Under the pieces are notes generated by a model, which was given only the letters and a program-made list of their open reading frames with translations, was not told the DNA's origin and did no database searches. From Elusimicrobia bacterium RIFOXYA12_FULL_51_18 (GTDB taxonomy: Bacteria > Elusimicrobiota > Elusimicrobia > Elusimicrobiales > UBA9959), in the NCBI GenBank assembly GCA_001800245.1, contig MGVA01000028.1, positions 84,678 to 148,677 on the forward strand: DNA of 64,000 nucleotides. The letters are read 5' to 3'. The stretch's first letter is position 1; each line of letters begins with the position of its first letter. The position numbers were made by a program, and so were the translations under genes. Below, piece after piece: positions 37,935 through 46,985 of the stretch.

Positions 37935-37946
37935 CTTTAGGTATAT

Positions 37947-38585
37947 ATGAACTTCCACTCATTCAAGGCCGCCATCCAAAGCGTGCCGGTATTCTCCGGT
38001 AGTGATGCCGCCAGACTAGGCGAGCGTCAGACGATGTATAACCAGCTCAACAACTGGCGGCGCAAAGGACTTATCATTCAGTTGAAGCGCGGACTCTATA
38101 TCCTCGGTGAAGCCAACCGGAAGATGCGACCCAGCGGACTATTTCTATCCAGCCAGCTCTATGCGCCTTCCTATGTAAGCCTGGAATATGCCCTGGGACT
38201 CCATGGACTAATCCCCGAAATGGTAATGACAATTACCGCAGTTACTACCAAAAACCCATCCGGATTCAAAACCCCGCTTGGCGCCTTTGAATACCAGCAC
38301 ATCAAACGCGAAGCCTTCAGGGGGTTCAAAGCAGTCAAGGATCCGGCAGGCCTAACCTATTTCCTTGCGGAGCCGGAGAAGGCCATTGTCGACTTTATCT
38401 ATCTGAATCTCCCCCGATTTAAAAGAGGCTACAGTGATGTATTCGGCCAGTCATACCGGTTCCAGAATCTGGAAATACTCAATCTAAAGAAGCTCATGTT
38501 TTACACAGGTCTGTTCAACAATGCGAAGCTCAACGATGTGGCCAAGGAGTTCTGTCGCTTTGCCAAGGAGGCACGAAAGTCATGA
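37947..38585 (+). CDS. AbiEi-family antitoxin of a type IV toxin-antitoxin pair
   Basis: 212 residues. An N-terminal winged helix (ARLGERQTMYNQLNNWRRKGLIIQLKRGLYIL) is followed by the AbiEi antitoxin domain (YVSLEYALGLHGLIPEMVMTITAVTTKNP, LAEPEKAIVDFIYL). Members neutralise the toxin without binding it directly and repress the operon through the winged helix; the palindrome just upstream fits that. Its stop overlaps the toxin ATG by 4 nt. Such pairs give phage resistance or stabilise mobile DNA. Confidence 0.88.
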   Translation: MNFHSFKAAIQSVPVFSGSDAARLGERQTMYNQLNNWRRKGLIIQLKRGLYILGEANRKMRPSGLFLSSQLYAPSYVSLEYALGLHGLIPEMVMTITAVTTKNPSGFKTPLGAFEYQHIKREAFRGFKAVKDPAGLTYFLAEPEKAIVDFIYLNLPRFKRGYSDVFGQSYRFQNLEILNLKKLMFYTGLFNNAKLNDVAKEFCRFAKEARKS

Positions 38586-39391
38586 TTGAAGTCTTGAAAC
38601 AGCAAATCAATGGTTCCATGCCGCCGGAGGAACAGCTCAACCGGACGCGAGAGTTTCTGCAAATCATGGCACTGAAGAACCTTTTCGACCAGAATGCCTT
38701 TGAGAATATCGCATTTACCGGCGGGACCGCTCTAAGGATCCTGCATGATACCCGACGCTTCTCCGAGGATTTGGACTTTTCTCTCGTCGATACCAAGGCC
38801 TACGATTTTAAAACGCTCACCGCCGGCCTGATCAGGCATTTCAAGCTGAACAACCTGGAGGTGGACTGCAAGCCGAAGATGGACAAGACCGTGCATAGCG
38901 CCTTCCTCAAGTTCCCCGGCATCCTGCAAGAGCTTGGGTTAGGCGCGTTTGCGGAACAGAAGCTATCCATTAAGCTTGAGGTGGACACCAATCCCCCCAA
39001 GGGGGGGCGGCTGGCCGAAACCACGCTGAACAAGACCTACATCTTCAGCGTCAAACACTTCGATCTGCCCTCCATGTTTGCCACCAAGCTCCACGCTTGT
39101 TTTTTCAGGAAATATACCAAGGGCCGTGACTTCTACGACTTGGTCTGGTATCTGGGCCGGAAAGTCTCCCCCAACCTGAACTTGCTGAACAACGCCATCC
39201 GGCAAACCGAGAAGAAGGCGCTGGGGATCACCACCGCCAACTTAAAGGGCTTCATGTTGGGCAAGTTTGATCATGTTGACTTTAACGCTGCGGTCGCGGA
39301 TGTACAACGCTTTATTCTGGACAAGAATGAGCTTCGGGTCATCAACAAGAACGCCCTGAGCGCACTTGTCTCCGGGATGGACTGGAAATAA
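38582..39391 (+). CDS. AbiEii/AbiGii-family nucleotidyltransferase toxin
   Basis: 269 residues. The nucleotidyltransferase signature FTGGTALR...RRFSEDLDF is intact: G47-G48-T49 and the metal aspartates D63 and D65. KLEVDTNPPKGG supplies the later acidic strand, and KLHACFFRKYTKGRDFYDLVWYL is the conserved motif of this family. Known toxins of this class transfer nucleotides to tRNA or other targets and stop growth. The reading frame and catalytic residues look intact, so the pair is probably active. Confidence 0.9.
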   Translation: MIEVLKQQINGSMPPEEQLNRTREFLQIMALKNLFDQNAFENIAFTGGTALRILHDTRRFSEDLDFSLVDTKAYDFKTLTAGLIRHFKLNNLEVDCKPKMDKTVHSAFLKFPGILQELGLGAFAEQKLSIKLEVDTNPPKGGRLAETTLNKTYIFSVKHFDLPSMFATKLHACFFRKYTKGRDFYDLVWYLGRKVSPNLNLLNNAIRQTEKKALGITTANLKGFMLGKFDHVDFNAAVADVQRFILDKNELRVINKNALSALVSGMDWK

Positions 39392-39507
39392 GAATTAACA
39401 TATACCGAGTCCTAGTGTAGTGCGTTTCACATATCTTTACATTTGAAGGCTCAGATTTGAGCCGGATGCGAGGCGCGACGAGCAGGTTCGGCTAACATAG
39501 TCCTCCC

Positions 39508-39753
39508 TGCTAAAGGCCGGCATAAGCGGGTTCCACTTCCATGACCTGCGCCCATACCTTCGCCAGCTACTTCATAATGCGTACAGGCAACCTGCTGTCC
39601 ATACAGAACCTCCTGGGGCATTCTACGCCCCTTCTGACACAGCGCTATGCCCACCTGTACAACGCGCATTTAAAGGAGAATATGGAGAAACTGGACGCTG
39701 GATGGTCACCTGTATGGACACTTGGCCCGTCGAGCGCCTTAACTCCGATTCAG
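39508..39753 (+). pseudogene. Tyrosine recombinase (integrase) 3' relic
   Basis: The frame at 39508-39552 reads AGISGFHFHDLR, the second catalytic arginine box, preceded at once by a stop. An extra C then shifts the frame; the continued frame from 39541 reads HTFASYFIMRTG, NLLSIQNLLGHSTPLLTQRYAHL, which is the histidine box and the tyrosine (Y near HL). So the C-terminal third of a phage-type integrase remains, with one frameshift and no N-terminal part. It lies 40 bp from tRNA-Phe, a usual integration site. It cannot work in its present form. The rest of 39392-39507 shows only a short hairpin. Confidence 0.8.
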
Positions 39754-39792
39754 AAAAATGCTAACATTAACAATGAAGAAGATACCACAGAT

Positions 39793-39864
39793 GCCGCGGT
39801 AGCTCAGTGGTAGAGCACTGGTCTGAAAAACCAGGTGTCGTTGGTTCGATCCCAACTCGCGGCA
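39793..39864 (+). tRNA. tRNA-Phe (anticodon GAA)
   Basis: 72 nt without encoded CCA. Acceptor pairs GCCGCGG with TCGCGGC (one G-U), D arm GCTC-AGTGGTA-GAGC, anticodon stem CTGGT/ACCAG with loop CTGAAAA (anticodon GAA), T arm GTTGG-TTCGATC-CCAAC, discriminator A. Every stem is intact, so it should be functional. It lies 40 bp downstream of an integrase relic. Its short 5' part resembles the fragment at 32.5 kb. Confidence 0.95.
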
Positions 39865-39959
39865 CGTTTTAATGTTGTTCTCCCAACCGGAGCCGATGGC
39901 CGTCAGGCGGCGGCCCAGCAAAGGACCAGGATGCATTTTAGGAAGGATAACTGAGAACT

Positions 39960-40331
39960 ATGCCCCTTGTAAGCAAGATCCTTATAGCCGACGATGACAA
40001 TGAGATGCGGGAAAGCCTTGTGGCGCTGCTGACGCAGGCCGGCTATCTTGTAATAGAGGCGGAGAACGGCCTGGAAGCCGTGCAGTCGGCGAAAAAAGAG
40101 CTCCCGGCTCTTATTCTCCTGGACATTCACATGCCTAAGATGAATGGGTTGGAAGCCTGCAAGGTTATAAAGTCCGATCAGATCACCAAACACATCCCTG
40201 TTGTAATGCTGACCGTAGAAGGGAGCATAGCGGAGATCCAGGAAGCTATAGGTTACGGCGCCCGGACCTACCTGACCAAGCCCTCCAGCAAAGAAGAGAT
40301 CCTTAAAGTAGTAAAAGGAGTTCTTTGCTAG
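39960..40331 (+). CDS. Stand-alone response regulator receiver (CheY-like)
   Basis: 123 residues, a single receiver domain with no output domain. D11-D13 (ADDDNE) bind Mg, D55 in ILLDIHMPKMNG is the phosphate acceptor, T84 in VVMLTVEG and K106 in YLTKP complete the site. It may pass a signal by protein contact. No histidine kinase is adjacent outside the island, whose kinase at 35.2 kb already has its own receivers; a link between them would be speculative. Confidence 0.9.
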   Translation: MPLVSKILIADDDNEMRESLVALLTQAGYLVIEAENGLEAVQSAKKELPALILLDIHMPKMNGLEACKVIKSDQITKHIPVVMLTVEGSIAEIQEAIGYGARTYLTKPSSKEEILKVVKGVLC

Positions 40332-40507
40332 TCTGTGATTGCATCGGAACCATGCCAGGTGATTAATTTAAAAGTGGATCCCGCCGTAACTATTTTCCCA
40401 TATAAGATAAAACACCGCCTTTTTAGATCCTCGAAGGGGCCCGGATTCAAATTTGAGCTTCCAAATGCCCGTACGATTCCATTACAGGCCTTAATCTGGG
40501 GGGATTG

Positions 40508-41938
40508 ATGGTTTGCCGGTTTAGCCTGTTGAATGTCTGGAAACCCATCCTTATCGCGTCGCTTTGCTGCGCCGCTTTTTGGCCCACTCTGCGTGTCGGA
40601 TTCATGCTCGATGACCCGTTCCTGCTCCGTGCGGTCGAACGCGCCCCGGCTCTGAGCCTCAAGGGCCTGCGGTCCGATTTTACCGATAATGTTTACAAAG
40701 AGCCGGGTACGTTCTACTACCGCCCTCTTTTATCGGTAATGGTCCGGCTGGAATACTTTTTCTGGGGCCGGAATCCGGCTGGTTATCATGTCGTTTCTCT
40801 GTTGTTCCACATAGCAAACGCCATACTTGTCTTTTCCCTATTGACATTGCTTGAGTTCGAGCCACATGTCGCTCTCTTTACCGCCTGCCTCTTCGCGGTG
40901 AACCCGGTCATCGTAGACGATCTATTGGCCGCCACGGGGGGGGAGTCAATGGCTAATTTTTTCCTCCTTACCGCGCTTATCCTGTATTTAAATAAAAAAT
41001 GCGCCTGGGCCTGGCTGGTGTCTTTCCCCGCGCTGTTCGCGAAAGAGAGCAATGTCATGCTTCCGGCGCTCTTGCTCCTATGCTTTGTCTATCAGGGGCG
41101 TATTCGAAAGGAGTACTGGAAAGTTCTGTCGCTGCTGCCGGTGTGCGGTTTTTTTCTTGTCATGCGTCATTGCTATGTCGCTTCTCCGGAGGATATCGCG
41201 GTGTTTCCAATGCTGAGGTTTATGCTGGAGGCTTTTCCGCGCATCGTTTTTTATTATCTGCGGGTCTTGTTGTTTCCCTGGGAACTTGAAACCTGGCCGC
41301 CTGTTTTTCCTTTGTCGCCTTTCTGGTTCCTTATTCTTCCCGGCGGCGCGGCTTTTATCGCCGGTTTGTTCATGCTGCCGGTCCGCAGGCGGATCACGGC
41401 GTTTTGCGTGGGCTGGTTTTTTCTGCTGATGGCGCCGCGGATCCCCGCCATTCTGCATAATCAGGTGCTTATGGATAAGTGGATCTTTATGGCGTCGCCG
41501 GCGGTCTTTGCGCTGCTGCTTGCTCTTCTTGTGAAGATCTGGGATCACCCCTCGCCTTATCTGCGAGCTCTCCCCCGGGGCGCGGTTGCGGTAATAATCA
41601 TTTTTTGGGCGTCCCTGGCGCAGGCCAACGTCAAATTAAGAGGCTCTGATGAGAAAAATTATCGGTGGACGATTCGCAACGGCCCCCGGAGTTTCGCGAG
41701 TTATCGTCTGGGCGTGATCTTATTGCAGGAGGGCCGGGCGGAGGAGGCGGTCCAGGTCTTAGAGCCTCTGCCCGGGCTATACCCGGACCAGCCGGATCAC
41801 CAGAACGCATACGCTATGGCCTTGTGGCATAGCGGCCGACACAAAGAAGCGCGGATACTCATGGAGGCTCTGGAAAAGAGCTATCCCGGATCAGCGGCGA
41901 TAAAAGAAAACGCCGCAAGAATTCGCGCCGGACGTTAA
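40508..41938 (+). CDS. Multi-pass glycosyltransferase-like protein with TPR tail
   Basis: 476 residues from ATG 40508, with GGGGGA before it. About ten membrane helices. The first loop (FMLDDPFLLRAVERAP, with a DD pair) and the second (YRPLLSVMVRLEYFFWGRNPAGYHVVSLLFH) resemble GT-C-fold O-mannosyltransferase-like proteins that use lipid-linked sugars. The C-terminus (about 395-476) is TPR-like (RLGVILLQEGRAEEAVQVLEPL), outside the membrane. Probably glycosylates exported proteins or envelope glycans; the exact substrate is unknown. Confidence 0.7.
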   Translation: MVCRFSLLNVWKPILIASLCCAAFWPTLRVGFMLDDPFLLRAVERAPALSLKGLRSDFTDNVYKEPGTFYYRPLLSVMVRLEYFFWGRNPAGYHVVSLLFHIANAILVFSLLTLLEFEPHVALFTACLFAVNPVIVDDLLAATGGESMANFFLLTALILYLNKKCAWAWLVSFPALFAKESNVMLPALLLLCFVYQGRIRKEYWKVLSLLPVCGFFLVMRHCYVASPEDIAVFPMLRFMLEAFPRIVFYYLRVLLFPWELETWPPVFPLSPFWFLILPGGAAFIAGLFMLPVRRRITAFCVGWFFLLMAPRIPAILHNQVLMDKWIFMASPAVFALLLALLVKIWDHPSPYLRALPRGAVAVIIIFWASLAQANVKLRGSDEKNYRWTIRNGPRSFASYRLGVILLQEGRAEEAVQVLEPLPGLYPDQPDHQNAYAMALWHSGRHKEARILMEALEKSYPGSAAIKENAARIRAGR

Positions 41939-42020
41939 CCCGAATCCCGCAGTTCAACAGTTCCGCGAAGGGAAAAATTCAACTGAAATAATTTTCCGAG
42001 TTCCGAACGGGGAATCCGGG

Positions 42021-43211
42021 CTACAACACTTTTATGAGCGCGAAATGGAGGTATTCCGTTTCCGGCATATTCAGCAGTATCGGGTGGTCTTTGGCCTGGG
42101 CCCGCAGTTCCATCAGCACGGCCATGCGGCCGGCTTTGGCGGCGGCTTCTCCCAGGATGTCTATGAAGACCTCGCGTGAGATGTGGTGGGAGCAGGTTGA
42201 GAAGGCGAGCAGGCCACCGGGGGGCAGGCCCGCCATGGCGGTGGAGTTGAGCCGTACCAAAAGCTTGGCCGCCTGGACCAGATTTTTTTTGCCTCTGACG
42301 AAGTTCGGAGGGTCCAGGAGTATGAAATCCGGGCTTTCCGGCATTTCGCCGCTCTGAAGCCCGCTCAGCACGCGCTCCGCGTCTTCTTTCCTGAAAATGA
42401 CCTTGTTCTGAAGGTCGTTAATCTCCGCGTTCTTTTCAGCCGCCGCGACCACAGCGGAGGAAGAGTCCACGCCCCAGACCATTTCAGCTCCGGAGGCCGC
42501 GGCTGTCAGGGCAAAAGCGCCAAGATAAGTGTAGAGGTCCAGGACTTTGCGGCCCTTGAAATAGGGCTTCAGAAAAGCCCTGTTCTCGCTTTGATCGAAA
42601 TACCAGCCGGTCTTCTGCCCCGAGGTGAGGGGGACATCGTATTTTAGGCCGTTCTCGGTTATCCGGACGGAGGCCGGGATATCGCCATAGGCGGTTTCCG
42701 TGTAAAGCTTCAGGCCCTCCAGTTTCCGGAAGTCGTGGCTGTTCCGGTAGTAGATGCCGCGCGGTTTATAAATTGCGCGCAGGTGTTTGGTTATCTCATC
42801 CTTAAGCATCTCGGCGCCGGCGGAAATTATTTCCACCACCAGGATATCCGAGTATTTATCCACTACCAGTCCCGGCAGGCCGTCTGACTCTCCGAAGAAC
42901 ATCCGGCCGTTTTCCGTGATCCCCATACTCTTGCGGTACTCCATGGCCCGGTTAAGCCTGGCATGTACGAAATCCGCTTCCATTTCCAGTGTTCCGGTTT
43001 TCAGGAGCCGGACAGCGATCAGGCTGTGGGGGTTGAAAAAACCGATGCCGGCCGGCTCTCCGGAGCCGCGGAGTACGGCGCAGATCTCGCCCGGGGTTAT
43101 GGTCGTGTCTATTTTCTCCAGTTCGTTTGAAAATATCCAGGGATGGCCCTTTTGAAGACGCCTTTCTCCTGAGAATTTAAGCTTTAATGTTTTAATCGCT
43201 GATTTTTGCAT
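42021..43211 (-). CDS. RlmI-type rRNA large subunit methyltransferase
   Basis: 396 residues. N-terminal PUA domain (KGHPWIFSNELEKI), an EEHEAD-like middle, then a Rossmann methyltransferase: VLDLYTYLGAFALTAA is motif I, WGVDSS is strand 2, and LLDPPNFVRG plus FSTCSHH carry the DPP motif and catalytic cysteine-like site. RlmI makes 5-methylcytidine at 23S position 1962; the related RlmL acts on guanosine. Specificity is inferred from domain layout. Confidence 0.85.
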   Translation of the reverse strand: MQKSAIKTLKLKFSGERRLQKGHPWIFSNELEKIDTTITPGEICAVLRGSGEPAGIGFFNPHSLIAVRLLKTGTLEMEADFVHARLNRAMEYRKSMGITENGRMFFGESDGLPGLVVDKYSDILVVEIISAGAEMLKDEITKHLRAIYKPRGIYYRNSHDFRKLEGLKLYTETAYGDIPASVRITENGLKYDVPLTSGQKTGWYFDQSENRAFLKPYFKGRKVLDLYTYLGAFALTAAASGAEMVWGVDSSSAVVAAAEKNAEINDLQNKVIFRKEDAERVLSGLQSGEMPESPDFILLDPPNFVRGKKNLVQAAKLLVRLNSTAMAGLPPGGLLAFSTCSHHISREVFIDILGEAAAKAGRMAVLMELRAQAKDHPILLNMPETEYLHFALIKVL

Positions 43212-43301
43212 AGGGTAGTGTTCCTTAAATTGCCGCGTGTAGTTGTCCTGGTAGTTATAAATAAAAAACGGCTTAAATGCTATCCTGGAGTTAATAGTCC
43301 G

Positions 43302-44084
43302 CTAATCTAGGGACATTATAGCTTCCACGTCGCTGCCGGCTTTTACGCCGAATGCTTTGGCGAAATTCCCGTTCCTTATGGAAAACTCCAGGAAGCCGAA
43401 GGAGCCTATAAGAGCCAGCGGTTCTCCTTCTGTTACGGAGGCGTAAGTGAGTTTGAGTCCTTTGACTAGTCTGTCCGAAACGGTGAAAATAGATTTTGCG
43501 CTGAGATATTGCTGCGTGATGTTGGTGATGGCGTTGCCGAAATGGTCCACCGCTATGACTTTGCCCATGACCCGGTTTCCGGTTTTTTCCGGGCGGGGGT
43601 AAGGGAATTTCCTATAGTCCCGTAATACCGGGCCGATATTTTTCTCCGGAAGGCCTTTGGCTATGGCCGCCGCCACCGGGGCCATAATGTCCCGGCCGTG
43701 GAAGGTGGAACTGATGCGCGGCAGGAAAAGCGCGGAATTGTTTATAAAGCGGACCTCTTTTATCTTCTCGCGCTCGTCCACCCAGCTCAGAATACCGTTA
43801 TCAGGGGCTATAAATTGGTGGTTCCTGGTCTTGGCCCACAGAATGCCGCGGCCCATGCCTACCGTGGGATCTACAACCGTAATAAAAAGCGTGCTTTTGG
43901 GCATGTAGGGCATGGCCGCCATCAGATAGAAAGCGGCGGCCTGTATGTCCTGCGGCGGTATCTGGTGCGTGATGTCTATGATCGTAAGCCCCGGAGCTTT
44001 GGCCAGGATAACGCCTTTCATTGTGCCCACGAAAGGATCGTTGGTGCCGAAATCGGAAAGCAGGGCTATGAATTTGGTTTTCAT
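43302..44084 (-). CDS. SAM hydroxide adenosyltransferase (DUF62) family
   Basis: 260 residues, typical length. LLSDFGTNDPFVGTMKGV with D11 and D16, IIDITHQIPPQDI and FITVVDPTVGMGR, then VDHFGNAITNI are the family signature. These enzymes cleave S-adenosylmethionine to adenosine and L-methionine with water as nucleophile and are related to fluorinase. The physiological purpose is unclear; SAM level control is one idea. Gap to the PyrE-like gene contains a sequence like the terminal repeat at 58 kb. Confidence 0.9.
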   Translation of the reverse strand: MKTKFIALLSDFGTNDPFVGTMKGVILAKAPGLTIIDITHQIPPQDIQAAAFYLMAAMPYMPKSTLFITVVDPTVGMGRGILWAKTRNHQFIAPDNGILSWVDEREKIKEVRFINNSALFLPRISSTFHGRDIMAPVAAAIAKGLPEKNIGPVLRDYRKFPYPRPEKTGNRVMGKVIAVDHFGNAITNITQQYLSAKSIFTVSDRLVKGLKLTYASVTEGEPLALIGSFGFLEFSIRNGNFAKAFGVKAGSDVEAIMSLD

Positions 44085-44181
44085 AATGAGCCGGACGTAA
44101 TGCTTATGTCAGAAGGCGCAAGGTTGAATCAAAAAACAGAAAGGATAGAGATTCCTTCAGCCTAGGAGCCTTTCCGACGCC

Positions 44182-44781
44182 TTACGCCTGTTCAGTGTGC
44201 GTGTGATGGACCGTTGATCCCGGTATGGTAAGGGGCATCTTTTGTTTGCACAGCGGACAGTTATCGGAAGTGAAAAGCTGCAGAGGATATGAGATAAGGC
44301 CGCGTACCGGCACGTTAAGAGACAGATCTGCGGTGGAGCGGTCCACGATGGCCACTACGCCGATCACCTTGGCGCCGTAGCCTCTGGCCAGGTTTATGGC
44401 TTCCGAGCACAGGCGGCCGGTGTTCAATACATCGTCTACGATGAGCGCGCGTTCGCCTTCGGCTATCTTGAAATCCCTCTTGAGGACCATCACTCCGTTT
44501 ATGCGCTCGGTGAAGATGGAGCGGGCTTTTTTAACACGGGCTATTTCCTGTCCTATGCTCATGGAGCCTACGGAGGGGGAGATCACCACGTTTATCTCCT
44601 GGGGGAATTTTGAGGCCATCTCCCGGGCCACTTTCTGCGCCAGGTTTGGATACTGCATTACCAGCGAGGTCTGGATATAGGTCTGCGTGTGGAATCTGGA
44701 AGGGAGCTGGAAATGTCCGTTTAAAATAGCTCCGTGCTCCTGAAGCAGCCCCACCACGTCAAATTTTCCCAGTTTAGACAT
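44182..44781 (-). CDS. PyrE-like orotate phosphoribosyltransferase
   Basis: 199 residues. The PRPP motif lies in ALIVDDVLNTGR, and the fold follows PRTase type I; VVISPSVGSMSIGQEIA is the flexible loop region. PyrE transfers phosphoribose to orotate in pyrimidine synthesis. Unusual is a C-terminal extension with a CPLCKQKMP motif and a histidine-rich end (HHTHTEQA), which could bind a metal. Related PRTases with other bases also exist. It is 2 bp from the AsmA gene end. Confidence 0.75.
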   Translation of the reverse strand: MSKLGKFDVVGLLQEHGAILNGHFQLPSRFHTQTYIQTSLVMQYPNLAQKVAREMASKFPQEINVVISPSVGSMSIGQEIARVKKARSIFTERINGVMVLKRDFKIAEGERALIVDDVLNTGRLCSEAINLARGYGAKVIGVVAIVDRSTADLSLNVPVRGLISYPLQLFTSDNCPLCKQKMPLTIPGSTVHHTHTEQA

Positions 44782-44783
44782 TG

Positions 44784-46982
44784 TTATTTACCTCCAGCAG
44801 CAAATTCATCTATTTTCGCCGAATCTATCCCAACGCCCTTCTTTATAGCTTCCGCAATGATACTGCCCGCTTCCTTGGGCCGCATCATGTTGATAGTAGG
44901 TTTATTCATTTTGCCTTCTATCGTGAAAGCCAGGGCCGGCTTCCCGCTGGCATCGGTCATGGTCTCCGGCAGGCTGCCCATGGAATAATACTTATCTGAT
45001 ATTGTATAAACTTTTAACCTGATATTCTCGTTCGCCAGGTCTAAAGTGCCGGTAGTGTAGATGGAAAACTCCTTGCCGGCCATGTAGAAATTACGGATGT
45101 TAATGTTTCCGGAGTCCAGCGTATATTCGCCTCCTATGGAGTTGAAATTCACGTCATTCAGTTTGTAGCCGAACTTGAGCGCGCCCATTCTGTTGAGACG
45201 GTACATGGTAAGGATCGGGAGAGAAAAAATGTAGTAGATCCGGTCCTGTTCCGAAGTCTGCTGCACGTCATAGAAGGTTCCTCCGCCGGACTTTATGGAA
45301 ACGTCCCCTTTCAGTTTTTCCAGCCGGCCGGTTATGTCTCTTAGGTTGGCTGTGAGGTAGAAGTTATTGGCGTAGAAATATTCGTGTTTAAGGAAGTCGG
45401 CCTTGTAGAGCAGGCGGAAAACCGCGAAGCCGGAAGGGATGGAGTTCTTGACCGTTTTTATCCAGGCCAGTTTGGACTCATAGAGAGGCGAAGCTTTCCT
45501 CGTCCGGACTTTTTTTATTTCCAGCAGGAAGTCCCGCCCTTCTTTGATGTCAAGGCGTTTGGAGTAGCCGGTGAAATAAGCGGTTTTTTTATCGGTAAGA
45601 GGGTTCAGGATCGTAAGCCTGCCCTTCAACGGCGCCCCGTCCCAGCGGGCCGAATATTCTCCCGTGAATTTTTCGCGGGAAAGCTGGGTGTTGATCTTCA
45701 GCCCCGTCAGCGCGTACCGGGACATTATCAGTCTGCCGTCCTGGACATTAAGATAGTTGTTCTTGAAACTTTCAGAGAAAAGAGCGGAAAGATTGAGGCC
45801 GTCGAAATGCAGGTTCTTGTACAGGAAGTTGGCTTTATTCGAAGTCAGGATGACTTTTGACAGCGTGAACTTGCCTTGCTTGTTGTTTACTCCCACTCTT
45901 ACCTGGGCTATGCCGGAGGCCTCGGCCAAAGGCAGGTCCTTGGCCATCTTTTTAAGTTCCGCCAGGCTGAAAGGCGGGGTGAAGATATTGAAATCATAGA
46001 CGGTGGCGGTGTTGCTGCTGAACTTGAGCCAGCCTTCAGCCCGCAGGCCCGGAGGATTTACGTCCAGCGACATGTTAAGAGTCTTGTCCTCAGTCATTTT
46101 AGCTTTCAACGTCCACCGGGCGGGCGGCAGGGTGAAGTTGTATGGACTCTTGAAAAGAGGCGCCAGGTCGTAGTCGGATAGTCTTTCGGCGCGGGCCGTC
46201 AGCCGGATCTCAGGCCGCCGGAAATTCTTTATGCCGCCTTCGGCCTTAAAAGACTTGTTCAGGGCCGAAAACGTTAGCGAAAGATCTTTGACTTCAGCCA
46301 GATCCATGTTGAAACCCCTGAAGTTCACGGCGCCTTCGGCGTAGATCCGGCCCCCCAGATCCTTGCCCAGGGTTTTGCGCTTGAAAAATACCGACAGATA
46401 GAAAGGCGTGTCCGCGTTCGGCTCGAAATCCTTGAGAGTGAGGCTGACGTTCTCAAAAGAGTAGCGTTCCCCCGGATAGCGTACGCTTATTACGCCGTCC
46501 TTTATTTCGGCCGTGGTTATTTTGTTCAGGCGGTTTTTATTAGCGGAAGGCCGTTTGTAAGCTTCAAGGATGTCCGAGAAATTCCAACTGCCGGAAGAAT
46601 GCTTTATCAGTTCTATTTTCGGAGAGACCAGAACTACGCTGTCTATAACTATATTGCGTTTTAAAAGCGGCGCAAGGCGGTAGGTGGCGTAGATATAATC
46701 GGCGGTCACAAAGCTCATCGCCTCCGGCCCCGGCTCAACCACCTGGAGCCCTTTTATCTTGATCTCTCCGGTGAAGGACATCTTGGCGGAGTTTATATGG
46801 ACCGGCCTTTTGAAAAATCCCTGGAGCTGGTCGGTGACCACGGCTTCCAGGTCCCGCGCCGTGAACATGGTGTGCAGGATGATGGTGCCGGTCACAAGCA
46901 GCAGGAAGGCGAAGATAAGGGGGAGGAATATTATCCTCAGGATGATCTGTTTGACTATTTTCATCGTTTTTAATCGCTTCAT
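44784..46982 (-). CDS. Large AsmA-like inner membrane protein
   Basis: 732 residues. One N-terminal membrane helix (about 12-32), then a long periplasmic beta-rich chain typical of the AsmA/YhdP superfamily: VTDQLQGFFKRPVHINSAKMSF, KIKGLQV and FVTADYIYATYRLAPLL at the start; a C-terminal DUF-like part (IEGKMNKPTINMMRPKEAG). Such bridge-like proteins carry phospholipids to the outer membrane in diderms. It is the second gene of the AsmA family in this window (see 56966-58210). Confidence 0.82.
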   Translation of the reverse strand: MKRLKTMKIVKQIILRIIFLPLIFAFLLLVTGTIILHTMFTARDLEAVVTDQLQGFFKRPVHINSAKMSFTGEIKIKGLQVVEPGPEAMSFVTADYIYATYRLAPLLKRNIVIDSVVLVSPKIELIKHSSGSWNFSDILEAYKRPSANKNRLNKITTAEIKDGVISVRYPGERYSFENVSLTLKDFEPNADTPFYLSVFFKRKTLGKDLGGRIYAEGAVNFRGFNMDLAEVKDLSLTFSALNKSFKAEGGIKNFRRPEIRLTARAERLSDYDLAPLFKSPYNFTLPPARWTLKAKMTEDKTLNMSLDVNPPGLRAEGWLKFSSNTATVYDFNIFTPPFSLAELKKMAKDLPLAEASGIAQVRVGVNNKQGKFTLSKVILTSNKANFLYKNLHFDGLNLSALFSESFKNNYLNVQDGRLIMSRYALTGLKINTQLSREKFTGEYSARWDGAPLKGRLTILNPLTDKKTAYFTGYSKRLDIKEGRDFLLEIKKVRTRKASPLYESKLAWIKTVKNSIPSGFAVFRLLYKADFLKHEYFYANNFYLTANLRDITGRLEKLKGDVSIKSGGGTFYDVQQTSEQDRIYYIFSLPILTMYRLNRMGALKFGYKLNDVNFNSIGGEYTLDSGNINIRNFYMAGKEFSIYTTGTLDLANENIRLKVYTISDKYYSMGSLPETMTDASGKPALAFTIEGKMNKPTINMMRPKEAGSIIAEAIKKGVGIDSAKIDEFAAGGK

Positions 46983-46985
46983 GAT

